From contig NZ_CM001841.1 of the NCBI RefSeq assembly GCF_000365305.1, positions 238,193 through 302,192 of the forward strand: a stretch of DNA of 64,000 nucleotides, read 5' to 3'. The position numbers and the translations under genes are program-made. Under the pieces are notes generated by a model. That model was not told the DNA's origin and searched no databases. It saw only the letters and a program-made list of their open reading frames with translations. Shown in pieces: positions 26,581 to 37,953 of the stretch; the stretch's first letter is position 1; each line of letters begins with the position of its first letter. This DNA comes from Dickeya dianthicola NCPPB 453. Its GTDB lineage: Bacteria > Pseudomonadota > Gammaproteobacteria > Enterobacterales > Enterobacteriaceae.

Positions 26581-28039
26581 GTTGCTGGTAAACATTACCC
26601 CTTCAGAAACGCGTGTCGCTTATATTGACGGCGGTATTTTGCAGGAAATCCATATCGAGCGGGAAGCCCGACGTGGGATTGTCGGCAATATCTACAAAGG
26701 CCGGGTCAGCCGCGTGTTGCCGGGCATGCAGGCGGCATTCGTCGATATCGGGCTGGATAAAGCGGCGTTTCTGCACGCTTCCGATATCATGCCGCATACC
26801 GAGTGCGTGGCGGGCGACGAGCAGAAAAATTTCCATGTGCGCGACATCGCCGAACTGGTGCGTCAGGGGCAGGACCTGATGGTCCAGGTGGTGAAAGACC
26901 CGCTCGGCACCAAGGGCGCGCGTCTGACTACCGATATCACGCTGCCGTCGCGTTATCTGGTGTTCATGCCGGGTGCGTCGCACGTCGGCGTATCCCAACG
27001 TATTGAAAGCGAAGCTGAGCGCGAGCGCCTGAAAAAGACGGTGGCCGATTACTGCGACGAGCACGGTGGTTTTATCATTCGTACCGCCGCCGAGGGCGTG
27101 GGCGAAGAAGAGCTGGCGGAAGATGCCGCCTTTCTCAAGCGCTTGTGGACCAAGGTGATGGAGCGCAAAAAGCGCAACCAGACCAAATGCAAACTGTATG
27201 GCGAGCTGGCGCTGGCCCATCGTATCCTGCGTGATTTCGCCGGCGCGTCGCTGGATCGCATCCGTGTTGATTCGAAGCTGACTTACGACTCCCTGCTGGA
27301 GTTCACCGCCGAATACATCCCGGAAATGACCAGCAAGCTGGAGCATTACAGCGGCAAACAGCCGATTTTCGACCTGTACGACGTCGAAAACGAGATTCAG
27401 CGCGCGTTGGATCGCAAGGTAGAACTGAAATCCGGCGGCTACCTGATTATCGACCAGACGGAAGCGATGACCACCATCGATATCAACACCGGCGCGTTTG
27501 TCGGTCACCGCAATCTGGACGAAACCATTTTCAATACCAATATCGAAGCGACGCAGGCGATTGCCCGTCAGCTGCGACTGCGCAATCTGGGCGGGATCAT
27601 CATCATCGATTTCATCGATATGGGGAATGAGGAGCACCGCCGCCGCGTGCTGCATTCGCTGGAGCAGGCGTTAAGCAAGGATCGCGTCAAAACCGGCATC
27701 AGCGGCTTCTCGCAATTGGGACTGGTGGAGATGACGCGCAAGCGCACCCGTGAGAGCATAGAACATGTGCTGTGCAGCGAGTGTCCAACCTGTCACGGCC
27801 GCGGGTCGCTCAAAACCGTGGAAACCGTGTGCTATGAAATCATGCGCGAAATCGTGCGCGTGCATCATGCCTATGACTCCGACCGCTTCCTGGTTTACGC
27901 TTCGCCGGCGGTGGGCGAGTCATTGAAAAGCGACGAGTCGCATGCGCTGGCGGAGGTGGAGATTTTCGTCGGCAAGCAGGTCAAGGTTCAGATAGAACCG
28001 CTGTACAGCCAGGAACAGTTTGATGTGGTCATGATGTAA
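26570..28039 (+). CDS. rng: Ribonuclease G
   Basis: A 489-residue cytoplasmic endoribonuclease that matures the 5' end of 16S rRNA and degrades certain mRNAs. It has an N-terminal S1 domain (from [21 protein letters not shown]), a 5'-sensor/RNase H-like region, the metal-binding segment [15 protein letters not shown] and the zinc-link cysteines CPTCHGRG. The length equals E. coli RNase G. The start [15 protein letters not shown] overlaps the end of the maf gene by 11 bp; AGGA lies upstream. It lacks the long C-terminal scaffold of RNase E. Confidence 0.97.
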   Translation: MTAELLVNITPSETRVAYIDGGILQEIHIEREARRGIVGNIYKGRVSRVLPGMQAAFVDIGLDKAAFLHASDIMPHTECVAGDEQKNFHVRDIAELVRQGQDLMVQVVKDPLGTKGARLTTDITLPSRYLVFMPGASHVGVSQRIESEAERERLKKTVADYCDEHGGFIIRTAAEGVGEEELAEDAAFLKRLWTKVMERKKRNQTKCKLYGELALAHRILRDFAGASLDRIRVDSKLTYDSLLEFTAEYIPEMTSKLEHYSGKQPIFDLYDVENEIQRALDRKVELKSGGYLIIDQTEAMTTIDINTGAFVGHRNLDETIFNTNIEATQAIARQLRLRNLGGIIIIDFIDMGNEEHRRRVLHSLEQALSKDRVKTGISGFSQLGLVEMTRKRTRESIEHVLCSECPTCHGRGSLKTVETVCYEIMREIVRVHHAYDSDRFLVYASPAVGESLKSDESHALAEVEIFVGKQVKVQIEPLYSQEQFDVVMM

Positions 28040-28048
28040 AGTCATGCC

Positions 28049-28080
28049 GCCCGCCGCCGAGACAGCCGGCGGGGTTTTTC
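28049..28080 (+). terminator. Terminator after rng
   Basis: A GC-rich stem (CCCGCCG around 28050-28056, CCGGCGGG at 28066-28073) is followed by TTTTTC. It sits 10 bp past the rng stop codon and separates it from yhdP. Confidence 0.75.
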
Positions 28081-28130
28081 TCTGTTAAGGTTTTCGCTCG
28101 TCGCCGGTGACGAACAACGAGGAGACATGT

Positions 28131-31100
28131 GTGAGGCGACTGCCCGGCATAAAGCGATTACCCGCAATAGCAGCAGCTACGGGCGCCGTTCTGATTGTAC
28201 TGGCCGCACTGCTGGTCAGCGGCCTGAGAATGGTGCTGCCAACGCTGGATACTTTCCGGCCACAGGTGGTGGCCTGGGCGCAGTCCGTCACCGGCTTGCC
28301 GATGGAGGTGGAGAGCCTCAGCGGCAGTTGGGAAACCTTTGGCCCCACGCTGGATATCACCAACCTGCGTATTCATCACCCGGGCGCCGAGTGGCAATCG
28401 GAACGTATTTCGGTGGCGCTGGATGTCTGGCAGTCGCTGCTGCATCTGAAGTGGAAGTTCCGCGATCTCACGTTTTATCACCTGCAAGTAGACATCAAAA
28501 CGCCGATCGACCCCGAGAGGCAACGCGCCGGCACCTGGGAGCCGGATCAACTTGGCTCGCTGTTCCTGCGGCAGTTCGATCACTTCGATCTGCGCAATAG
28601 CCGCATCCGCTTTCTGACCCCGGCGGGCACCCAGGCCGAGTTGCAAATTCCCCAACTGACCTGGCTGAACGGCAAAAACCGCCACCGGGCGGAAGGGCAG
28701 ATTAGCCTATCCAGCTTCAACGGCCCGCATGGCATGGTGCAACTGCGCATGGATTTGCGCGATGAACAGGGCTGGCTGAATAACGGCGTGGTTTACCTGC
28801 AGGCCGACAACATCGACATGAAACCGTGGCTGGGCCGCTGGATTCGCAACAATACCGGGCTGGAGAGCGCTAATTTCAGCCTTGCCGCCTGGCTACAGGT
28901 GCGGGAAGGCGATATATACGGCGGCGATCTGCTGCTCAGTCAGGGCGATGCCAGCTGGCGCGACGGCGACACGCTGCACCGGCTGGGGATTAACGGCATG
29001 ACGCTGCACGCCAGCCGCTACCAGAACGGCTGGCAGTTGGATGTACCGGCGCTGAACCTGTCCACCGACGGCGTCGGCTGGCCGAAAGGGCAACTGTCTG
29101 CCCTGTGGCTGCCGGCGGATACCCAGTTGCTGGGGCCGGACCGTTCGGCCGAGTTACGCATCCGTGGTCGTCATCTGGCGCTGGAGCGCCTGGGGCCGCT
29201 GCTGCCGCTGCTTAACACCACTACGCCGGAACTGAAAACCCGCTGGCAGGCATTGCAGCCGGAAGGGCAACTGACCACGCTGGCGCTGGATATCCCTTTG
29301 CAACAACCCGAGCAGACCCGCTTTCAGGCGAGCTGGCAGGATGTCGGCTGGAAAAACTGGCAACGGCTGCCGGGCGCCAATCATGTTTCCGGCGAGGCGA
29401 CAGGCAGTCTGGCGCGCGGACGGACGCGGGTGAATCTGGCGCAGAGTACGTTGCCGTATCAGGACATGTTCCGCGCGCCGCTGGATATTCGGCAGGCGGA
29501 CGCCACGCTGGACTGGCGCAGCGACGCTCAGGGCTGGGAGCTGTGGGGACAGGGGCTGGACGTTCGTTCCCGTTCGTTGTGGGCCAACGGCGATTTCCGC
29601 TATCGTCATCCCGCGCAGGGAGAACCTCGGCTGGATATTCTGGCCGGGATTCGGCTTGCCGATGCCGCCGATGCCTGGCGCTACTATCCCGAACCTTTTA
29701 TGGGCAAGGATCTGGTGAATTACCTGACCGGCGCCATCAAATCAGGTCAGGTGGATAATGCCACGCTGGTGTTCGCCGGTAATCCGGCGCAGTTCCCGTT
29801 TGAACATCAGGAAGGGCAGTTTCAGGTTTGGGTGCCGCTGGAAAAATCGCGTTTCGAGTTCCAGCCCGGCTGGCCGGCGCTGGACAATCTGAATATTACC
29901 CTGAATTTCCTTAACAACGGCCTGTGGATGGCGGCGCCGCAGGTGATGCTGGGCGATGCCGAAGGCCGCAACATCAACGCCGTGATCCCGGACTACAGCA
30001 AGGAAAAGCTGCTGATTGACGGCGACATCAGCGGAAGCGGTGAAGAAGTGAGCGGTTACTTTGCGCAGACGCCGCTGAAAAGCTCGTTAGGCAGCGCACT
30101 GACGCAGATCCAGATTGGCGGAGAGGTCCAGGGCAACCTGCATCTCGACATCCCGCTCAACGGCGGGCTGGTGAAGGCCAGCGGCGACGTGGCGCTCAAC
30201 AATAACCACCTGTTTATCAAGCCGCTGGATGTCTCGCTCCAGTCAGTCAGCGGGCAGTTCCATTACGATAACGGCAATCTCGCCAGCCAGACGCTGCAGG
30301 CGCGCTGGCTCGAACAACCGCTAACCTTCACCTTCTCGACTCAGGAACAGGACAAGGCGTTTCTGGTCAATGTCGGCTTGCAGGGAAACTGGGCGGCGTC
30401 ACGCTTGCCGGGGCTGCCCAAACCGGTAGCGGCGGCGCTGAATGGCAATGCCGGCTGGCAGAGCGCGGTACAGGTCACGCTGCCGCGCCAAGGTCCATCC
30501 AGCTATAACGTGACGTTTCAGGGTGACTTGAAAGAAGTAAGCAGTCACTTACCTTCTCCGCTGAATAAAGCCGGAGGAACGGCGCTGGGGCTTCAGGCCA
30601 ACGCCAAAGGGGACGTTCGCGGTTTCTCGCTGACCGGTTCATTGGGAAAAAACCAGTCTTTCAACAGTCAGTGGCTGCTTAAAGATAACAACGTCATGCT
30701 GACGCGAGCCGCCTGGCAGGAAGGGGCGAAACCCCCGCCGCTGCCGGATGATTCGTCGCTGACGCTGGCGTTGCCGCCGCTGGACGGCGAGCGCTGGCTG
30801 GCGCTGTTGCCCGGCGTGCGCAACGCCGTGTCGGCACAGGCCGGAGCCAGCCGTTTTCAGTGGCCGGAGCGGGTGACGCTGACCACGCCGGAACTGAAAA
30901 TACTCGGCCAGCAATGGCATGACCTGATGTTTACCAGCCGCAGCCAGAGCGGCGGCAGCGAAATTACCGCCACCGGCAGGGAAATCGACGGTCGGTTGTT
31001 GATTCCCGCTTCCGGGCTGTGGCGCAGCGATGTGCGCTATCTTTATTATAATCCGCAGTGGCACGGGGACGACGCGACCAACCCGGCGGCGCTGGCGGAG

Positions 31101-31985
31101 AAAAAATCGCCGCTCAACGATCCCAGCATTCGCTTTGAAGACTGGCCGGCACTGCAGTTCAACTGCCGTGAATGCTGGCTGATGGGGCAAAACGTCGGGC
31201 AGGTGAAAGGCACGCTGCAACCGGAACCCAACAAGCTGGTGCTGGCCAACGGGCTGGTCGACAACGGTAAGGCGACGCTGACGCTGGACGGCAGCTGGCA
31301 GGAAAACGGCGAAGGCACCCGCACCGCGATCAAAGGGCAGTTGTCCGGCGGCAGCCTGAGCGACAACGCCGACTGGTTGGGGCTGGCGACGCCGCTGCGC
31401 GCCGGCGCGTTCAAGATAGACTACGACCTGTATTGGCGCGGCTCGCCGTGGGCGCCGCATATTCCGAGCCTGAGCGGAATTCTGAAAACCGATATCGGCA
31501 AAGGCGAAATCGTCAACGTCGGCACCGGGCAGGCCGGGCAATTATTACGGCTGGTGAGTTTCGATGCGCTGTTGCGTAAGCTACAGTTTGATTTCAGCGA
31601 CACCTTCGGCAAAGGCTTTTACTTTGACTCGGTTCGCAGCACGGCGTGGATAAAAGACGGGGTGCTGCACACCGATAATTTGCTGGTGGACGGCCTGGAG
31701 GCGGATATCGCCATGAAAGGCGACATCGACCTGGTGAAGCGCGAGCTGTCGATGGAAGCAGTGGTGGCGCCGGAGATTTCCGCCACCGTCGGCGTGGCGA
31801 CCGCCTTTGCGGTCAACCCGGTAATCGGGGCGGCGGTGTTTGCCGCCAGCAAGGTGCTGGCGCCGTTGTGGAGTAAAATTTCCCTGATTCGTTACCACAT
31901 TTCCGGTAGTGTGGATCAACCAAAGATTCAGGAAGTAGTGCGTGAACCGCAAAAAGCCGAAGCCGCCGAGGCGGCGGGCCAGTAA
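28131..31985 (+). CDS. yhdP: AsmA-like envelope protein YhdP
   Basis: A 1,284-residue inner-membrane-anchored protein with a long periplasmic AsmA/TamB-like beta-groove. YhdP, TamB and YdbH are known to share the job of moving phospholipids from inner to outer membrane. One N-terminal helix (about residues 8-35) anchors it; the C-terminal DUF3971/AsmA segment (DTFGKGFYFDSVRSTAWIKDG; LVDGLEADIAMKGD; APEISATVGVATAFAVNPV) is strongly conserved. The start is GTG at 28131, with GAGGAG 6 nt upstream and alignment to E. coli MRRLPGI. The gene lies between rng and tldD as in E. coli. Confidence 0.95.
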   Translation: MRRLPGIKRLPAIAAATGAVLIVLAALLVSGLRMVLPTLDTFRPQVVAWAQSVTGLPMEVESLSGSWETFGPTLDITNLRIHHPGAEWQSERISVALDVWQSLLHLKWKFRDLTFYHLQVDIKTPIDPERQRAGTWEPDQLGSLFLRQFDHFDLRNSRIRFLTPAGTQAELQIPQLTWLNGKNRHRAEGQISLSSFNGPHGMVQLRMDLRDEQGWLNNGVVYLQADNIDMKPWLGRWIRNNTGLESANFSLAAWLQVREGDIYGGDLLLSQGDASWRDGDTLHRLGINGMTLHASRYQNGWQLDVPALNLSTDGVGWPKGQLSALWLPADTQLLGPDRSAELRIRGRHLALERLGPLLPLLNTTTPELKTRWQALQPEGQLTTLALDIPLQQPEQTRFQASWQDVGWKNWQRLPGANHVSGEATGSLARGRTRVNLAQSTLPYQDMFRAPLDIRQADATLDWRSDAQGWELWGQGLDVRSRSLWANGDFRYRHPAQGEPRLDILAGIRLADAADAWRYYPEPFMGKDLVNYLTGAIKSGQVDNATLVFAGNPAQFPFEHQEGQFQVWVPLEKSRFEFQPGWPALDNLNITLNFLNNGLWMAAPQVMLGDAEGRNINAVIPDYSKEKLLIDGDISGSGEEVSGYFAQTPLKSSLGSALTQIQIGGEVQGNLHLDIPLNGGLVKASGDVALNNNHLFIKPLDVSLQSVSGQFHYDNGNLASQTLQARWLEQPLTFTFSTQEQDKAFLVNVGLQGNWAASRLPGLPKPVAAALNGNAGWQSAVQVTLPRQGPSSYNVTFQGDLKEVSSHLPSPLNKAGGTALGLQANAKGDVRGFSLTGSLGKNQSFNSQWLLKDNNVMLTRAAWQEGAKPPPLPDDSSLTLALPPLDGERWLALLPGVRNAVSAQAGASRFQWPERVTLTTPELKILGQQWHDLMFTSRSQSGGSEITATGREIDGRLLIPASGLWRSDVRYLYYNPQWHGDDATNPAALAEKKSPLNDPSIRFEDWPALQFNCRECWLMGQNVGQVKGTLQPEPNKLVLANGLVDNGKATLTLDGSWQENGEGTRTAIKGQLSGGSLSDNADWLGLATPLRAGAFKIDYDLYWRGSPWAPHIPSLSGILKTDIGKGEIVNVGTGQAGQLLRLVSFDALLRKLQFDFSDTFGKGFYFDSVRSTAWIKDGVLHTDNLLVDGLEADIAMKGDIDLVKRELSMEAVVAPEISATVGVATAFAVNPVIGAAVFAASKVLAPLWSKISLIRYHISGSVDQPKIQEVVREPQKAEAAEAAGQ

Positions 31986-32031
31986 CTGCGGTCTGGTTAT
32001 CTGATGACATTGACAATAAGAGTGACATTCT

Positions 32032-33477
32032 ATGAGTCTGACATTTGTCAGTGAGCAATTACTCACGGCCAATAAACTGAGCCATCAGGATTTACAGTCC
32101 GTTTTAGGCACGTTGAGTGACCGGCGTATCGACTACGCCGACCTGTATTTTCAGTCAAGCTATCACGAGTCCTGGGTGCTGGAAGACCGCATCATCAAGG
32201 ACGGTTCTTATCATATCGATCAGGGTGTGGGGATTCGGGCCATTAACGGCGAGAAAACCGGTTTTGCCTACGCCGACCAGATTACGCTCAATGCGCTGCA
32301 ACAAAGCGCGCAGGCCGCGCGCAGCATTGTGCGCGAGCAGGGCAACGGCGCGGTCAGAACGCTGGGTGAAGTGCCGCATCGCGGTCTGTACCCGCAGGCC
32401 AATCCGCTGGACAGCCTGACGCGTGAAGAGAAGATCGCGCTGTTGCAGCGGGTTGACGCCGCCGCCCGCGCGGCGGATGCGCGCGTGCAGGAAGTCACCG
32501 CCAGCCTGACCGGCGTGTACGAGCTGATTCTGGTGGCCGCCACCGACGGCACGCTGGCGGCGGACGTGCGCCCGCTGGTGCGGTTGTCCGTCAGCGTGCT
32601 GGTGGAAGAGAACGGCCGTCGTGAACGCGGCTCCAGCGGCGGCGGCGCGCGTACCGGTTACGACTATTTCTGGCAGCAGGCGGATGGCGAAGTGCGGGCG
32701 GAAGCCTGGGCCAAAGAGGCGGTGCGCATGGCGCTGGTCAACTTGTCCGCCGTGGCGGCGCCGGCTGGTTCAATGCCGGTGGTGCTGGGTTCCGGCTGGC
32801 CGGGCGTGCTGTTGCACGAGGCGGTCGGCCACGGTCTGGAAGGCGACTTCAACCGTCGCGGCACCTCGGTGTTCAGCGGTCAGGTCGGCAAGCTGGTGGC
32901 GTCCGAGCTGTGTACGGTGGTGGATGACGGTACGCTGGAAGGGCGCCGCGGTTCGCTGGCGATGGATGACGAAGGCGTGCCCGGCCAGTACAACGTGTTG
33001 ATCGAGAACGGCATTCTCAACGGCTACATGCAGGACAAACTGAACGCCCGCCTGATGGGCGTAGCGCCGACCGGCAACGGCCGCCGCGAGTCTTACGCCC
33101 ATCTGCCGATGCCGCGTATGACCAACACCTACATGCTGGCGGGTAAATCCGCCCCGGAAGACATCATCGCCAGCGTGGACTACGGCCTGTATGCGCCGAA
33201 TTTTGGCGGCGGGCAGGTGGATATCACCTCCGGCAAGTTCGTGTTCTCCACCTCCGAGGCGTACCTGATCGAGAACGGCCGCGTCACCAAACCGGTGAAG
33301 GGCGCGACGCTGATTGGCTCCGGCATTGAAGCCATGCAGCAGATCTCAATGGTCGGCAACGATCTGGCGCTGGATAGAGGCGTCGGGGTGTGCGGCAAGG
33401 AAGGGCAAAGCCTGCCGGTCGGCGTCGGTCAGCCGACGCTGAAGCTCGACAGCATCACGGTGGGCGGCACCGCTTAA
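32032..33477 (+). CDS. tldD: Metalloprotease TldD
   Basis: A 481-residue subunit of the heterodimeric TldD-TldE zinc protease, which trims unfolded peptides such as pro-microcin B17 and the antitoxin CcdA. The zinc-binding [11 protein letters not shown] motif (HExxxH) lies near residue 262. The C-terminal region ([24 protein letters not shown]-type) is typical. The length matches E. coli TldD (481). Its partner pmbA (tldE) is encoded 6.5 kb away in this window. Confidence 0.97.
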   Translation: MSLTFVSEQLLTANKLSHQDLQSVLGTLSDRRIDYADLYFQSSYHESWVLEDRIIKDGSYHIDQGVGIRAINGEKTGFAYADQITLNALQQSAQAARSIVREQGNGAVRTLGEVPHRGLYPQANPLDSLTREEKIALLQRVDAAARAADARVQEVTASLTGVYELILVAATDGTLAADVRPLVRLSVSVLVEENGRRERGSSGGGARTGYDYFWQQADGEVRAEAWAKEAVRMALVNLSAVAAPAGSMPVVLGSGWPGVLLHEAVGHGLEGDFNRRGTSVFSGQVGKLVASELCTVVDDGTLEGRRGSLAMDDEGVPGQYNVLIENGILNGYMQDKLNARLMGVAPTGNGRRESYAHLPMPRMTNTYMLAGKSAPEDIIASVDYGLYAPNFGGGQVDITSGKFVFSTSEAYLIENGRVTKPVKGATLIGSGIEAMQQISMVGNDLALDRGVGVCGKEGQSLPVGVGQPTLKLDSITVGGTA

Positions 33478-33512
33478 GCTCTACGCGATAGGCGTTTATT
33501 CGTGAGTTGTTC

Positions 33513-33543
33513 AATCAGGCCGCCCGTGCGGCCTGATTTATTT
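33513..33543. terminator. Bidirectional terminator between tldD and aaeR
   Basis: A perfect 11-bp stem AATCAGGCCGC (33513-33523) / GCGGCCTGATT (33528-33538) with a 4-nt loop is followed by TATTTC on the plus strand. It lies between two convergent genes and overlaps the last codons of aaeR. Confidence 0.8.
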
Positions 33544-34482
33544 CTGCGGCGGTTCAGCCTGCGGATGTTCCTGCCGATACCCCTGATAAATCAGCGCCAC
33601 CTTGTTGAAGTACTCGGTCAGGTAGTTGATACACACCTGTACTTTCAACGGCAGGTTGTCGCGGCGGGTGTAGAGCGCGTACACCGGACGCGGGTCCGAA
33701 TGATAACGCGAGAACAGGATCTCTATTTCGCCGCGTTTGATCTCTTCAAATACCCACATTAGCGGCACATAGGCGATGCCGGCGCCGTTTTTCAGCCAGC
33801 GAATCAGTGTAACCGGGTCGTTGGTGACGAAGCGCCCTTGCGGCGTCAGCCGGGTGGTGATGCCTTCTGGCGCTATCAGCTCAAATTCGCTGTCCGGGCG
33901 GACGCTGTACTCCAGCCAGGAAACGTTGCTCACGTCAGCCGGTTTTTCCGGCGTGGCGTGCTGCGCCAGATAGCTTTTGGCGGCGCAGACCACCATCGGC
34001 ATAGCGCCGAGACGGGTGCTGTACAGGCTGGAATCCTGCAACGCGCCGACCCGGATAACGATATCCAGCCCGTCGGCGATCAGGTCCGGCGCCGGAATAC
34101 CACACACCAGATTGACCGACAACCCCGGGTATTCCTTCAGCATATCGGTCGTCATAGTAGCCAGCACGTTTTGCGCCATAGTGGAGGAACTGCCGATGCG
34201 CAGCGTACCGATCGGGGTGTTGTTGAACGCATATAACTGCTCATGCACTTCCTGCGCTTCGTGCAACATGCGGCGGCAGCCGTGGTAGTAAATCCTGCCG
34301 GCTTCGGTCAGCCCGATGCTGCGGGTGCTGCGGTTGAGCAGTTTCACCTGTAGTTCATCTTCCAGCCGGGTAACCGTCTGGCTGACGGCGGATACGCTCA
34401 TCGCCAGCTGGCGGGCGGCGGCGGTGAACGAACCGAATTCCACCACTCTGGCGAAGACCGACATGCTCTTTAATCGTTCCAT
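33538..34482 (-). CDS. aaeR: LysR-type regulator AaeR of the hydroxyarylic-acid efflux operon
   Basis: A 314-residue LysR-family activator. The N-terminal winged helix-turn-helix (FARVVEFGSFTAAARQLAMSVSAVSQTVTRLEDEL, residues 10-44) precedes a periplasmic-binding-protein-like effector domain. Position and orientation, divergent from aaeXAB, match E. coli aaeR, which responds to p-hydroxybenzoate-like aromatic acids. These compounds are abundant in plant tissue. The C-terminus is slightly longer than in E. coli. Confidence 0.93.
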   Translation of the reverse strand: MERLKSMSVFARVVEFGSFTAAARQLAMSVSAVSQTVTRLEDELQVKLLNRSTRSIGLTEAGRIYYHGCRRMLHEAQEVHEQLYAFNNTPIGTLRIGSSSTMAQNVLATMTTDMLKEYPGLSVNLVCGIPAPDLIADGLDIVIRVGALQDSSLYSTRLGAMPMVVCAAKSYLAQHATPEKPADVSNVSWLEYSVRPDSEFELIAPEGITTRLTPQGRFVTNDPVTLIRWLKNGAGIAYVPLMWVFEEIKRGEIEILFSRYHSDPRPVYALYTRRDNLPLKVQVCINYLTEYFNKVALIYQGYRQEHPQAEPPQK

Positions 34483-34819
34483 TGTTAATCCTGGCTTAAA
34501 AGTGATTTAGATCACACTGCGTAGATAACACAATAATAACCTTTCATAATATAACCTGTCTGACCATGAGAAGCGGGCCTGATTACTCGTCTTCGCTGCC
34601 GTGGTTGTTTCGAAAGGTTAAAAACGCTGATTTAACGTCGTAAGCGATAGGCATTAAATCAGAGCCCGCCCTCGTGATTATTCAGTTAACGCTGTGTCTT
34701 TCACCTGCCGGCATCGCTGCCGGCGGGAATGGGTGTTTACCTCATCCTATCCGTCTTCGACACACAGGGTTGCTGATGCGAGCGACGGGCGGCGTGATGG
34801 GGAAAAGAAGGAAAAGAGG
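34483..34819. promoter_or_regulatory. aaeR-aaeX divergent control region
   Basis: 337 bp without a gene. It must contain the promoters of aaeR and aaeXAB. A candidate operator is the inverted repeat GTTAAA (34617-34622) / TTTAAC (34631-34636). An AT-rich stretch around 34520-34560 with CATAAT/TATAAC is a possible -10 region for one of the two directions. No site can be assigned to AaeR with certainty. Confidence 0.4.
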
Positions 34820-35023
34820 ATGAATTCACTCCCGGTCATGGTGTTGTTCGGCCTGTCGTTTCCGCCGGTGTTTTTTGTACTACTGGTAACGCTGGCACTG
34901 TTTTTTATCTGTATCCGACTGCTGCATCCCACCGGCATTTATGACCTGGTCTGGCACCCGGCTCTGTTTAATACCGCGTTGTTTGTCTGCCTGTTCTATC
35001 TGCTGTTTCGTTTCGGTCTTTGA
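34820..35023 (+). CDS. aaeX: AaeX small membrane protein
   Basis: A 67-residue inner-membrane protein with two hydrophobic helices ([20 protein letters not shown] and [16 protein letters not shown]). The length equals E. coli AaeX, and the gene directly precedes aaeA as there. GAAAAGAGG lies just upstream of the ATG. The function is unproven; it is co-expressed with the efflux pump. Confidence 0.93.
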   Translation: MNSLPVMVLFGLSFPPVFFVLLVTLALFFICIRLLHPTGIYDLVWHPALFNTALFVCLFYLLFRFGL

Positions 35024-35030
35024 GGTTGTT

Positions 35031-35978
35031 GTGAAAGCATCTGTTGTGAAAGTGATGATCAAAAAATTCAGCCGCATGACCATGACGTTATTGCTAGTGT
35101 TGCTGGCCGCGGTGGCGCTGGTGCGCGCGTGGTCGTTTTACACCGAATCCCCCTGGACCCGCGACGCCCGTTTCAGCGCCGATGTGGTGGCGATCGCCCC
35201 TGATGTCAGCGGCCTGCTGACCGATGTCAAAGTGCAGGATAACCAGCCGGTGAAGCAGGGCGATGTGCTGTTCGTGATTGATCAGCCGCGTTACCAGCAG
35301 GCGCTGGAACAGGCGCAGGCGGACGTGGCCTACTATCAGGCGCTGGCCGATGAGAAAAAGCGGGAATCGGCGCGCCGTCAGCGTCTCGGCGTGCAGGCGA
35401 TGTCGCGGGAGGAGATTGAACAGTCCGGCAATGCGCTGCAAACCACGCTGCATCAACTGGCGAAGGCGCAGGCGGAGCTGGAACTGGCGAAGCTTGATCT
35501 GGCGCGTACGGTGGTGCGTGCCCCGGCCGACGGCTGGATAACCAACTTGCATGTACATGCCGGCGAATACATTACTCGCGGTTCCACCGCGGTGGCGTTG
35601 GTGAAAAAGGATTCGTTCTATCTGCTGGCCTATATGGAAGAAACCAAGCTGGCGGGCGTGCGCTCTGGCTATCGGGTGGAAATCACCCCGCTGGGCAGCA
35701 ACCAGATTCTGTTCGGCACGGTGGATAGCATCGCCGCCGGGGTAACCAACAGCAGCAGCTCCGCTGATACCAAAGGGCTGGCGACGGTGGACTCCAATCT
35801 GGAGTGGGTGCGGCTGGCGCAGCGGGTGCCGGTGAAAATTCATCTCGAACGGCAATGGGGCGACCTGTACCCGGCCGGGACCACCGCCACGGTGGTGGTG
35901 ACCGGTGAACATACCCGCAACACCAAGCCGATGTCGCCGTTGCTGCAACTGCTGCATCGCCTGCGCGAGTTTGGTTAA
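35031..35978 (+). CDS. aaeA: p-Hydroxybenzoate efflux membrane-fusion subunit AaeA
   Basis: A 315-residue HlyD/EmrA-type periplasmic adaptor that joins the AaeB inner-membrane pump to the outer membrane for export of aromatic carboxylic acids. An N-terminal anchor helix is followed by the lipoyl-like domain ([17 protein letters not shown]), an alpha-helical hairpin ([20 protein letters not shown]) and [13 protein letters not shown]. The start is uncertain. GTG at 35031 has GAGG 5 nt upstream; GTG at 35046 aligns best with the E. coli N-terminus; ATG at 35055 is also in frame. The repeated GTGAAAG around the start makes the choice ambiguous. Confidence 0.92.
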   Translation: MKASVVKVMIKKFSRMTMTLLLVLLAAVALVRAWSFYTESPWTRDARFSADVVAIAPDVSGLLTDVKVQDNQPVKQGDVLFVIDQPRYQQALEQAQADVAYYQALADEKKRESARRQRLGVQAMSREEIEQSGNALQTTLHQLAKAQAELELAKLDLARTVVRAPADGWITNLHVHAGEYITRGSTAVALVKKDSFYLLAYMEETKLAGVRSGYRVEITPLGSNQILFGTVDSIAAGVTNSSSSADTKGLATVDSNLEWVRLAQRVPVKIHLERQWGDLYPAGTTATVVVTGEHTRNTKPMSPLLQLLHRLREFG

Positions 35979-35988
35979 GCGAGCGTTG

Positions 35989-37941
35989 ATGATGAACAGT
36001 CCCGCATTTTTGCGCCTGCGGTTTGCCTTCAAGCTCAGTATGGCTATCGTGCTGTCGCTGGTGCTGGGGTTTCATCTGCAACTGGAAACTCCGCGCTGGG
36101 CAGCGCTGACCGCCGCGATTGTAGCGGCCGGCCCGGCTTTCGCCGCCGGCGGCGACCCGTTTTCCGGCGCGATTCGTCACCGCGGCATGCTCCGGGTGAT
36201 CGGCACCTTTATCGGTTGTATCGGGGCACTGGTTATCATCATCGCCACGGTGCGTGCGCCGGTGGTGATGCTAATGCTGTGCTGCCTGTGGGCGGGCGTC
36301 TGCGTCTGGATTTCGTCGCTGGTAAAAGTGGAAAACGCCTATGTGTTCGCGCTGGCGGGCTACACGACGCTGATCATCATCGTTACCAGCCAAAGCGCGC
36401 CGCTGCGCATCCCGCAATTTGCCGTCGAACGTTGTAGTGAAATCGTGCTGGGTATCGTCTGCGCCATTCTGGCCGACCTACTGTTTTCACCGCGGTCAGT
36501 CAAACAGGATATCGACCGGGCGGTGGATGAACTGCTGGTGGGGCAATATCAATTGCTGCAACGCTGCGTAAATGGCATGTCGAAAGAGGAACTGGACGCC
36601 GCGTGGAACGGGCTGGTGCGCAAAACACACGCCATCAACGGCATGCGCAGCGTGCTGATGATGGAGTCGTCCCGCTGGCAGGGGGCCAGTCGCCGGATAA
36701 AAACGTTGCTGACCCAATCCTGGGTCATGATAACCCAGGCGTGCGAAACCCGGCTGATGTTGCAGGACCATCCCGATGCCGTCAAAAGCGCGATCGCCAT
36801 GATGCTGGAACAACCGGCGGATACCCCGGCGGAAATGCAGCGGCGTTTGCGGCAGTTGCGCCATCTGGCGGCCGCGCACAGCCGCAGCCTGCCGCCAACG
36901 CTGGTGAGCTGGCTGGCGGCGGCGGCCAGCTATCAACTGCTGGCGAAAGGCGTGAAAACCAACGTACGCATCAGCCAGAGCGAAGCGGCGTTGCTGGACG
37001 CCGACGTACCGGTGAAAGCCAGCTCGGCGGAAACCCATCACGCCATGATCAACGGTGTGCGTACCGCTGTCGCCACCGGCCTGGGGTGTTTGTTCTGGCT
37101 GTGGACCGGCTGGACATCAGGCAGTTCATGCATGGTGATCATCGCGGTGGTGACCTCGCTGGCGATGCGGTTGCCCAATCCGTTGATGGCTGCCAAGGAC
37201 TTTCTGATTGGCTCTCTGGTGGCGCTGCCGCTGGGGGCGCTGATGTTTATGCTGGTGCTGCCGTCCACCCAGCAAAGCCTGCTGTTGTTGTGCCTGAGTC
37301 TCGGTGGCGTGGCGTTTGTGATAGGCATTGAGGTGCAGAAGCGGCGGCTGGGATCGCTGGGGGCGCTGGCCAGCACCATCAATATTGTGGTGCTCAGCAA
37401 CCCGATGCAGTTCAACCTGTCGCAGTTTCTTGATAACGCGATCGGGCAGGTTATTGGTTGTTTTCTGGCGTTGATCGTCATTCTGCTGATTCGGGACAAT
37501 ACCCGTGACCGCACCGAGCGCTCGCTACTTAACCGCTTTGTGTTCGGCGCGGTGTCGGCGTTGTCGACCCGTCCGGCACGGCGGCGCGAGAACCACCTGC
37601 CCGCGCTGTATCAGCACCTGTTTTTGCTGCTGAACCTGCTTCCGGGGGAAATCGGCAAATACCGGTTGGCGCTGTCGCTGATCATGATGCATCAGCGCCT
37701 GCGGACGCTGGAACTACCGGTCAGCCCCAGCCTGTCCGCTTTTCACCGCCAGATGCGGGCGACGGCGGAACAGGTGATTGAAGCCACCCGCGATCGCAGC
37801 CACCATTTTTCCCGGCTGCTGGCGCAGATGGACGAATATCAGCACCTGTTGCGCGACCATCAGGTATCGGATGACGCGATTGATGCGGTTGGTCGCCTGA
37901 CCGCGCTGTTGCACCGTCATAAACATGCGCTCGGCGATTAA
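35989..37941 (+). CDS. aaeB: p-Hydroxybenzoate efflux pump AaeB
   Basis: A 650-residue inner-membrane pump of the aromatic acid exporter (ArAE/FUSC) family. Two blocks of about five to six hydrophobic helices (residues 12-165 and 350-490) are separated and followed by cytoplasmic regions. Conserved [20 protein letters not shown] lies near residue 50. E. coli AaeB relieves stress from hydroxylated aromatic acids; in a plant-associated host the same pump would deal with lignin and phenylpropanoid breakdown products. Two adjacent ATG codons mark the start. It follows aaeA by 10 bp. Confidence 0.94.
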   Translation: MMNSPAFLRLRFAFKLSMAIVLSLVLGFHLQLETPRWAALTAAIVAAGPAFAAGGDPFSGAIRHRGMLRVIGTFIGCIGALVIIIATVRAPVVMLMLCCLWAGVCVWISSLVKVENAYVFALAGYTTLIIIVTSQSAPLRIPQFAVERCSEIVLGIVCAILADLLFSPRSVKQDIDRAVDELLVGQYQLLQRCVNGMSKEELDAAWNGLVRKTHAINGMRSVLMMESSRWQGASRRIKTLLTQSWVMITQACETRLMLQDHPDAVKSAIAMMLEQPADTPAEMQRRLRQLRHLAAAHSRSLPPTLVSWLAAAASYQLLAKGVKTNVRISQSEAALLDADVPVKASSAETHHAMINGVRTAVATGLGCLFWLWTGWTSGSSCMVIIAVVTSLAMRLPNPLMAAKDFLIGSLVALPLGALMFMLVLPSTQQSLLLLCLSLGGVAFVIGIEVQKRRLGSLGALASTINIVVLSNPMQFNLSQFLDNAIGQVIGCFLALIVILLIRDNTRDRTERSLLNRFVFGAVSALSTRPARRRENHLPALYQHLFLLLNLLPGEIGKYRLALSLIMMHQRLRTLELPVSPSLSAFHRQMRATAEQVIEATRDRSHHFSRLLAQMDEYQHLLRDHQVSDDAIDAVGRLTALLHRHKHALGD

Positions 37942-37953
37942 GCCGGGAAGCGA

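Noticed and set aside
26603-27655. 350-codon frame opposite rng
   Set aside because: Antisense shadow of RNase G; no start signal or recognisable domain.
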